This document shows positions 58,465-64,000 of a stretch of DNA of 64,000 nt, in pieces (position 1 is the first letter of the stretch; every line of letters begins with the position of its first letter). The stretch is from the NCBI GenBank assembly GCA_020744225.1, contig JAGMWG010000010.1:744001-808000 (forward strand). The letters are read 5' to 3'. Both the position numbers and the translations under genes were made by a program. The notes under the pieces were generated by a model, which ran no database searches, was not told the DNA's origin, and was given only the letters and a program-made list of their open reading frames with translations. The DNA comes from Paraphoma chrysanthemicola (Eukaryota > Ascomycota > Dothideomycetes > Pleosporales > Phaeosphaeriaceae).

Positions 58465-59383
58465 CGAGTCAGTGCAGATATGCGGAGAGTCTTGGAGAGA
58501 ATCAGGTTAACAGTGTCCGTTGTGGCTATTGGGTGTTCCTTATTCCAGCATCTACTGTAGCCAGATAGCCGAAGATATGGCTGTGGAATTCCATGTTCCC
58601 ACGGTTACTATAGGCGACGATGAGTTTCATGGGGTAACTTTTGAGCACTGAGTTACAACTACTATCTTTATAGTTATAAGAGTTCAGTTGACATAATAAA
58701 TTGACGCATTCTGTCCCATGCCAGCTACATGTTGCGAAATAACTCTTATGGATGCGATTGGGGTATGAGGGGAAGCGTAAGATGTCTGGCCAACCGAGTG
58801 ACTTGCATCGTGTTGTAGGCCTGTATTTTGGAGATCTTGATCAAAATGCAGAAGAGAAAACCTTGATAGCAGTCTAAGGATGCCTTGGGCACATTGTATA
58901 GAATGGAAGTCAAGCCTCGCACTTAGTCTCAACTTTATTAAGGAATGAATTGGTCTTATAACAAGATGCGCTCAGAGAACCCGAAATAAGCAGCCTTTGA
59001 AAGTGTTTGGAAAAGCCTTTAAAGACAAAACTTTAATTGATGTAACAAAAATAACGGTCGGTAAAACTTCGAATACGTCTCAGCGATTGAGCGTAAGCTT
59101 ATCATGTGAGGGGAATAACATTAACCTCAACAAAGGCTAAACTGCAAGATATTAAATGCGTGTTAAGCAACTGTTTCAAAAGCAAGAAGCCGAGGTCGCA
59201 ATGTCATTTCTGCTACGCATAGTGATTACCAATCGTTTCTTATCATCATGTCCTACAAGACCCATACAGTAGTCTGCAGAATGACATGTGTATGCACAAT
59301 CCAAATTCGAACAGTCAACAGTTCGTCAAAGTCATTGGATTTTCAAAGCAGCACTCCCCAGGATACATTGTCACTTTGATCAC
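58465..59383. other. Intergenic AT-richer region, nothing supported
   Basis: About 900 bp with no coding signature. AT content is visibly higher than in neighbouring genes, as expected for decayed or RIP-mutated DNA, but this is a visual impression. Confidence 0.4.
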
Positions 59384-59494
59384 GAAGTCACTTTCCGGGA
59401 CTTGATAGACAGCACAGGCACGCAGAAACTCGGCTATAAGGAAATCGAATCCTGTGGCAAGCAGGCTGCAGACGACAAGATCAAGTTTTACTGA
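59384..59494 (+). pseudogene. Second HET-domain relic with in-frame stop
   Basis: The frame reads EVTFRDLIDSTGTQKLGYK and ESCGKQAADDKIKFY before a TGA at 59492-59494. It matches the internal HET segment of the relic at 54218 (EITFRDLKDGTSKQKVGY, EFCGKQAADDEIQYF) residue by residue. The next codon in that copy is TGG for tryptophan; here it is TGA. The upstream HET start and everything downstream are missing. It is a clear dead fragment of the same subfamily. Confidence 0.75.
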
Positions 59495-59643
59495 GGTAGA
59501 TAAGACAAATCCTTTTAAAAAAAATAGGCTCTAGTTGAAATTTCTCTACAAAATCGCGAGATACTGTAACAATTCACTTGCAAAGAAACCGAAGTTGAAT
59601 CAACGTCCGTTTGACAGCCGTCATGTTTCCTAGTCGACTGAGC

Positions 59644-60489
59644 TTACTTCGTGGCAGGAAGTTCGTTCTTGGTGATGATCCACAGTTTCTTCGAGAATGG
59701 CCCTTTAGATACCCAAGTGATATGCATGCCCGAAGATAACCCAATGACGTCGCCCCCCTTGAAAAAATGCTTCTTTCCACTCTCCGTTTCAGTCACCTCG
59801 ACTAGTCCCTCTAGAAGGAGAATTGTCTCGTCCCCCAACGTACCGGTGTAAGGCGTGGTCATAGTGCCATCTGCTTGAGAGTCGGATGCGCTAATTCCTT
59901 TTCCTGATCGCCAGACGCCGCTCATCATGGTTCCGCTGGAACCAGATGTCCGGATAAAGTAAAGTTCTCCTGCCACCAAGGGGCCCTCTTTGGGTTCTGT
60001 GAAGTGATAATCCTCCCAATCTGTAGGATCATCGCTAACATGGTTGACCTGGAGGTCGAGGGCGACATTAGGGGCGGGCGAGGTTCCGGCCCAAATGCAC
60101 CAAAACTTCTTGAAAGACGGCCCTGTAATCTCCCACTCTACCTCGACCCCTTTTGGTGAGCTGATAATCGACCCCGGTCCGACATCATACTTCTTGCCAC
60201 TCGCGAGAACAGTCAGGGTGGCTGTGCCGTCAATCACGCATGCCGTCTCGTCTCCCAAAGGAGATGAATAGATCGTGGTGCTGCTGCCATCCGCTCGGCA
60301 GCCCGGCGAGGTTGCACTGGTCCTCCAGAGGCCGGCGGACAAGGTACCAGAAGTCCCAAAGGGACGAACGACACTGACTTCTCCATGAATTTGCTTGCCC
60401 CGTTTAGGTTCATCCCATTCGAATGGGACCCACTTTTCCGGAGCTGGACATTGCACACCGCCGTGAACAACATGGGACTGAGGTGCCAT
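59644..60489 (-). CDS. Tandem double-cupin protein (DUF861/EutQ-like fold)
   Basis: Single exon, 281 residues starting MAPQSHVVHGGVQ. It contains two copies of the same cupin unit: copy 1 (about residues 35-130) with GTLSAGLWRTSATSPG, PLGDETACVIDGTATLTVLASGKKYDVGPGSIISSPKG and EWEITGPSFKKFW; copy 2 (about 165-275) with GTMMSGVWRSGKGISA, TLGDETILLLEGLVEVTETESGKKHFFKGGDVIGLSSG and TWVSKGPFSKKLW. Small cupins of this group occur in ethanolamine and ureide metabolism or as uncharacterised enzymes. The metal-binding histidines of classical cupins are not in the usual places, so catalysis is uncertain. The internal duplication is clear; the exact role is unknown. Confidence 0.82.
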   Translation of the reverse strand: MAPQSHVVHGGVQCPAPEKWVPFEWDEPKRGKQIHGEVSVVRPFGTSGTLSAGLWRTSATSPGCRADGSSTTIYSSPLGDETACVIDGTATLTVLASGKKYDVGPGSIISSPKGVEVEWEITGPSFKKFWCIWAGTSPAPNVALDLQVNHVSDDPTDWEDYHFTEPKEGPLVAGELYFIRTSGSSGTMMSGVWRSGKGISASDSQADGTMTTPYTGTLGDETILLLEGLVEVTETESGKKHFFKGGDVIGLSSGMHITWVSKGPFSKKLWIITKNELPATK

Positions 60490-61291
60490 CGCGGATTGTT
60501 GTTAAATCTTGGGTAGCTCAAAGAGGCGTCTGAGATGATCTGATAAAGTTTGATCCGAGTAGGTTGGCTTGGTGGTGGCTCTAGGTGGGAGAAGCATATG
60601 GCTTTATACGTTCGACGGATTCCTAACATCGCCAAATTGCACATAATATCAATCATGTGAAGTCGTGTCGATAGTGTCGACGACGTCCAAGACCCTTTTT
60701 GCTGTCAACAGCTCGTGCGATCTCTTCAGTCTGTCAGATCGAGTGCGGTCAGGACCCTTCCAGCTCGCCTACCGATCACACGCACGCATTAGGGGAAATT
60801 TTAGGAACCGACTTATCCTAAGCTAATCGAAGTCAGCCTCTCCCGAGTAGGGCAGTTCTGACGCCAAGACATAAACTTAATCATGATTGGCATTGATTGG
60901 CTGCTTCACTTAATTACATCATTGCTCCTGACGTCGAACACCTCGATTCGACTAGCGCTACTAGTGCCTGCATGTCACACCACAATAACATAGTACTATC
61001 GCACTACGGAGCTACAAGGTCCACGACAAGGCCTCTTCAATCCCGATAATCGAATCGATAACATCGACATGGCGCAGCTGTAGGCGAAATTGCCACTGCC
61101 GAGACTTGTAGCGGCCGATACTTTGATTAAGTAGCATGAGCAATGTGACGAGCTTGGTCCATACAGACTATTTGGCCAGAATTACTTATTAGTTCATTTG
61201 ATTCTGCTATTTCTTAGACATAATCACACGATCATATCTCCAAAAGCAAAGACAGAGCATTCTTATCAAGAACCCTTTTCCACGAAACATC
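60490..61291. promoter_or_regulatory. Divergent promoter region, double-cupin / ABM-like genes
   Basis: About 800 bp between divergent starts; no gene supported. Several short AT-rich stretches, no defined motif. Confidence 0.45.
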
Positions 61292-61795
61292 ATGCCGGTC
61301 TATCTCAGCATGCAACGAGTGCGCTTCTCTAGCCCGGATGCCTACGAGAAGTTCAAAGTCCTCTTCGCCGATACACGTCGGCACCTGATGCAACTTCCCG
61401 GGTTTCTCCACCTGACTTGGTGGGAGCATCCAGAAGACAAAAACTGGTACAACGAATGCAGCTTCTGGACGAGCCGCGGAGCGCTGTACGACTGGCACAA
61501 GGACACCTATCACAAGTTCTGCAAATCGTGGGCGACCAATGGCGCCATCATGGAAGACATCATCACCAACTTTGAGCTCGTCGGCACCCGATTGATCCGT
61601 GTATGTCCGGTCTGCAACGAAGGACAAGACAAAAAGTACGATCTTGCACATGAGCAAGCCGTGTTGAACGAGCAATGTCCCAAGTGTGGGTTCCACTTCC
61701 CAGTCTTGACAGAAACGCCTTCAAGCTTTGCCGTATTTAAGGATGCTGTTACCTCCGTGGGAAAGCAAGGGGGCGATGAGACAGCCAGTGGATAG
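61292..61795 (+). CDS. ABM-like (dimeric alpha-beta barrel) protein with zinc-ribbon tail
   Basis: Single exon, 167 residues. The first 105 resemble an antibiotic-biosynthesis-monooxygenase-type ferredoxin-like fold: VYLSMQRVRFSSPDAYEKFKVLFADTRRHLMQLPGFLHLTWW, then NECSFWTSRGALYDWHKDTYHKFCKSWA. The remainder carries two CxxC pairs, CPVCNEG and CPKCGFHF, separated by about 30 residues, which together look like a zinc ribbon. ABM proteins act as small cofactor-free oxygenases or in haem degradation; a zinc-ribbon extension is unusual. It may be a regulatory or partner-binding module (inference). The family call is moderate and the ribbon is seen directly. Confidence 0.62.
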   Translation: MPVYLSMQRVRFSSPDAYEKFKVLFADTRRHLMQLPGFLHLTWWEHPEDKNWYNECSFWTSRGALYDWHKDTYHKFCKSWATNGAIMEDIITNFELVGTRLIRVCPVCNEGQDKKYDLAHEQAVLNEQCPKCGFHFPVLTETPSSFAVFKDAVTSVGKQGGDETASG

Positions 61796-63157
61796 ATCGC
61801 GTTTGATGGGTCGTGGCTAATTCTCGAAAGCGTGCGAAAATTCTAAGAGCAGGTACGTCGCATAGGTCGCGACTAGCTAGGTAGATGCACTACACATGTA
61901 TGTTCATTGTTCAAAGCAAGGATGGATACGCAGGAACTAGCCAGAAATGTTATTTCTCCTGTCTTACAGCAATTCCTGGTATTGCCGCCCGGAACGTGCC
62001 GTCGTTCCAGAAATGCGTGTCGGGTTCCGCTTGACTGCAATCTCGATATCCACTAATTGTCGCGTGTCAGGCCTGCACTTTCGTGCTCAAGGATCAATTC
62101 TAGTCCAGTTATAATCTAGTCTTATGACAAGATCAGCATTGCCCATTCACTGTTAATGCCCGGGAATCGAGTACATACCTTTACTCGACAACTTGCGCAA
62201 TTGCACTTCTTGCTGCTACAAGAAGCTTGTAAAGTGTCCCACGGGTCAGCGAATTAACCCTATATGGCTTCACTATCTACGTCCGATGGATTCGTGCTAT
62301 ATTGCAAGGGACATGACATATCGATTCATAGCCTTCTGCTCAATTTACCCATGTATTGCTTAGCAATCCGCACATCTACTCCCGACCTCCCCTCAACAAC
62401 TAGCTACCCATCCTGCCAGCACGCTGACGTCCATCCCCCTTACCTCAACTACCAAGTTCATCCACGCGACTCGACTTAACACGCCTCTACCAACCCACGC
62501 TGCCCATCTTGCTAGCGCGCCATCGTCTACCCCTGCCAGCGACCAACTCGCCAAGTACCCCGCTTCAAGCTACTGCTAATCTACCAGTCAAAGGCGCTAG
62601 GGGAGGCTCGCTTTGATAAACACGAGCAAAGCAGCGCGCAGACTTCAGCACTTCCTTCAGATCGCTACCCAACCCCCCTCGTCACCATGGCTGGAGAAGA
62701 CTGGCTGGATTCAGTGCCTCCATGGCCATGACCTTGCCAGTGTTCTTAGCTTGCTTACCCCGCCTATTCCAGATGAAATAGACTTGACTGCACGACTTGC
62801 TGCCTTCAACACAGTTCGTACCTGAGAAGAAGATTTATGTGTGTGCCCTGCATCGCGTTAATAGCATTCTGCCTCACTGGAGACTACGGTGGTAACTAAA
62901 GGATTTAATTAACGAACATATGATTGGTTACACGTTATCTTGGTGTCGACAGTTATCGTTCGCTTCGACAGGTGCAACCCCGCATATTGCCTTGGAAGTC
63001 TGGCCGAGGGAGGGCCGTTCTGACCTCGACTCCAAGATAAGATAAATACGGGGGCTCTCCACCCTGCCGTACGACGGCGAAGGAGGCGTTCAAGAATTCT
63101 GCCCTTTCTTCTTGCCCAAAATTGTGCGTGACTTGATTATTGGCGATCAACGAAAGT
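61796..63157. other. Intergenic region, about 1.36 kb, nothing supported
   Basis: Two small ORFs (62264-62479 and 62613-62825) have no family. The last 200 bp before 63158 are the likely promoter of the bZIP-like gene. Confidence 0.4.
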
Positions 63158-64000
63158 ATGGACAAGCAGAAGTCTCGTCGAACAGACCTAGTGCATCCAA
63201 AAAGTCCCACGGTTGTTTCTCTACAACGGCTGAAGAAACGGGAAGTCGATCGACGATGTCAGCGTGAGGCTCGCGAGAGGAAACGGTCATACGTTGCTCA
63301 TCTCGAAGGGTTGGTTGAGGATCTAAGACAACAAGATACAAGTGGTCAAGTTGCAGCCTTGTTGAAGCAATTGAGAAAAGCAGAGCAGGAACGAGACATG
63401 GTGACTAAAACACTAAGGGATATTCAAGATGTCATACTGCAAAGGCCATTAAAGCTGAGCGAGAATCAAGATGGACGGAACCCTAGTACTGCAAGTGCTC
63501 AGGTAGGTCCGGGAGGTGGTAACATGAGTGACCCGGACACAAATACGCAAGCAGCAGAGCGAACGCCAGACCTCAGTAGCATCGACTTTGCTCTCCCCGA
63601 CACCGCGATCTTCCCGACAAATTCTACTCAACTGGCTGCCTTTTCAGACACAGTCGAGGCTGAGCTTGGCCTGAACAACGGGCGTTTCGATCCGGACGTG
63701 GGACAACAGAGCAGCCCATGCTTGTCGGATCAGCCCTTTGTTCATTCTGCAAGCGCGGGTAGACGGCATAAAATGGCCGCGTCTGGCAATTACGATTGGG
63801 TCAACCCTCGCACCTCCTGTTGCTGTCAATCTTACGTATACCGTCAGCCAGGTCAAGCGGCAGTCTGGCAAGGTAACTTTTGGAAATTTTGCAGCGAAGT
63901 CTTGGGTGAATGTCTCGATTGGAAAGACGCTCTCCAACCAGCAAACGATGTCGACTCGGAGGATATACCCATTCGCGCGCTATTGCACGGGTGGGATTCG
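63158..64000 (+). CDS. bZIP-like transcription factor, 3' truncated by window edge
   Basis: The frame is open from the ATG at 63158 to the last base of the window (281 codons), so the C-terminus is missing. Near residues 24-50 lies a basic region leading into a leucine zipper: KKREVDRRCQREARERKRSYVAHLEGLVEDL, then VAALLKQLRKAEQERDMV. This is the arrangement of fungal bZIP factors of the DUF3425 type, in which R-x-x-Q-R-E-A-R-E-R forms the DNA-contacting helix. A long acidic and serine-rich region follows, then NYDWVNPRTSCCCQSYVYRQPGQ, possibly the start of the C-terminal domain. It is nuclear and presumably binds DNA as a dimer; targets unknown. Confidence 0.78.
   Translation, partial: MDKQKSRRTDLVHPKSPTVVSLQRLKKREVDRRCQREARERKRSYVAHLEGLVEDLRQQDTSGQVAALLKQLRKAEQERDMVTKTLRDIQDVILQRPLKLSENQDGRNPSTASAQVGPGGGNMSDPDTNTQAAERTPDLSSIDFALPDTAIFPTNSTQLAAFSDTVEAELGLNNGRFDPDVGQQSSPCLSDQPFVHSASAGRRHKMAASGNYDWVNPRTSCCCQSYVYRQPGQAAVWQGNFWKFCSEVLGECLDWKDALQPANDVDSEDIPIRALLHGWDS

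Overview
The window is nuclear DNA of a filamentous ascomycete (Pezizomycotina; Dothideomycetes is my best guess, by inference only). The evidence is short GT-AG introns of mostly about 45-160 nt, conserved eukaryotic genes (Rvb2, SNRNP27, an Elongator subunit, dolichyl-diphosphatase, an RBR E3 ligase) and fungus-specific families (HET, NACHT/ankyrin NLR-like, fungal STAND N-terminal domain, tannase, LtrA-like). I saw no rRNA, convincing tRNA, CRISPR array or intact transposon.

Layout. 1-10.3 kb is housekeeping: the 3' part of a leucine-rich-repeat-like gene, a WW-domain protein with a Gly/Tyr/Gln-rich tail, a Pop8-like RNase P/MRP subunit, a large coiled-coil protein, and RVB2, which shares a promoter region with the coiled-coil gene. 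10.3-19.3 kb holds a HET-domain gene, a secreted tannase/feruloyl esterase and a HET-NACHT-ankyrin-ZZ NLR-like gene. 19.3-28.5 kb is gene-poor and accessory-like: a small secreted cysteine-containing protein with a Lys-Arg processing site, a GH3 beta-glucosidase flanked by two diverged direct repeats, fragments of membrane-protein-like ORFs, and a Ser/Thr-rich single-pass membrane protein. 28.5-38 kb is mostly membrane and housekeeping functions: an MFS transporter that looks broken, an aquaporin, a dolichyl-diphosphatase, an RWD/RBR E3 ligase and an LtrA-family protein. 39.8-43.7 kb holds an unusually intron-rich HET-like membrane protein (17 exons in my model), preceded by a small Q/P-rich ORF in the same frame with a single stop codon between them. 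45-52.4 kb has a CorA-like transporter, an SDR protein lacking the usual catalytic lysine, Elp5 and SNRNP27. 52.4-64 kb is again accessory: two HET-domain relics, a five-exon protein with a fungal STAND N-terminal domain, a double-cupin protein, an ABM-like protein with a zinc-ribbon tail, and the 5' part of a bZIP-like transcription factor running off the end.

Biological theme. Four loci (10.99, 15.5, 54.2 and 59.4 kb) carry HET-type sequence, one more (39.8-43.2 kb) is HET-like, and one (55.2 kb) carries an NLR-type N-terminal domain. Together they suggest a region rich in non-self-recognition genes, including intact genes and dying copies. Exon models were built by eye from splice signals and reading-frame continuity; start codons were chosen as real ATGs.
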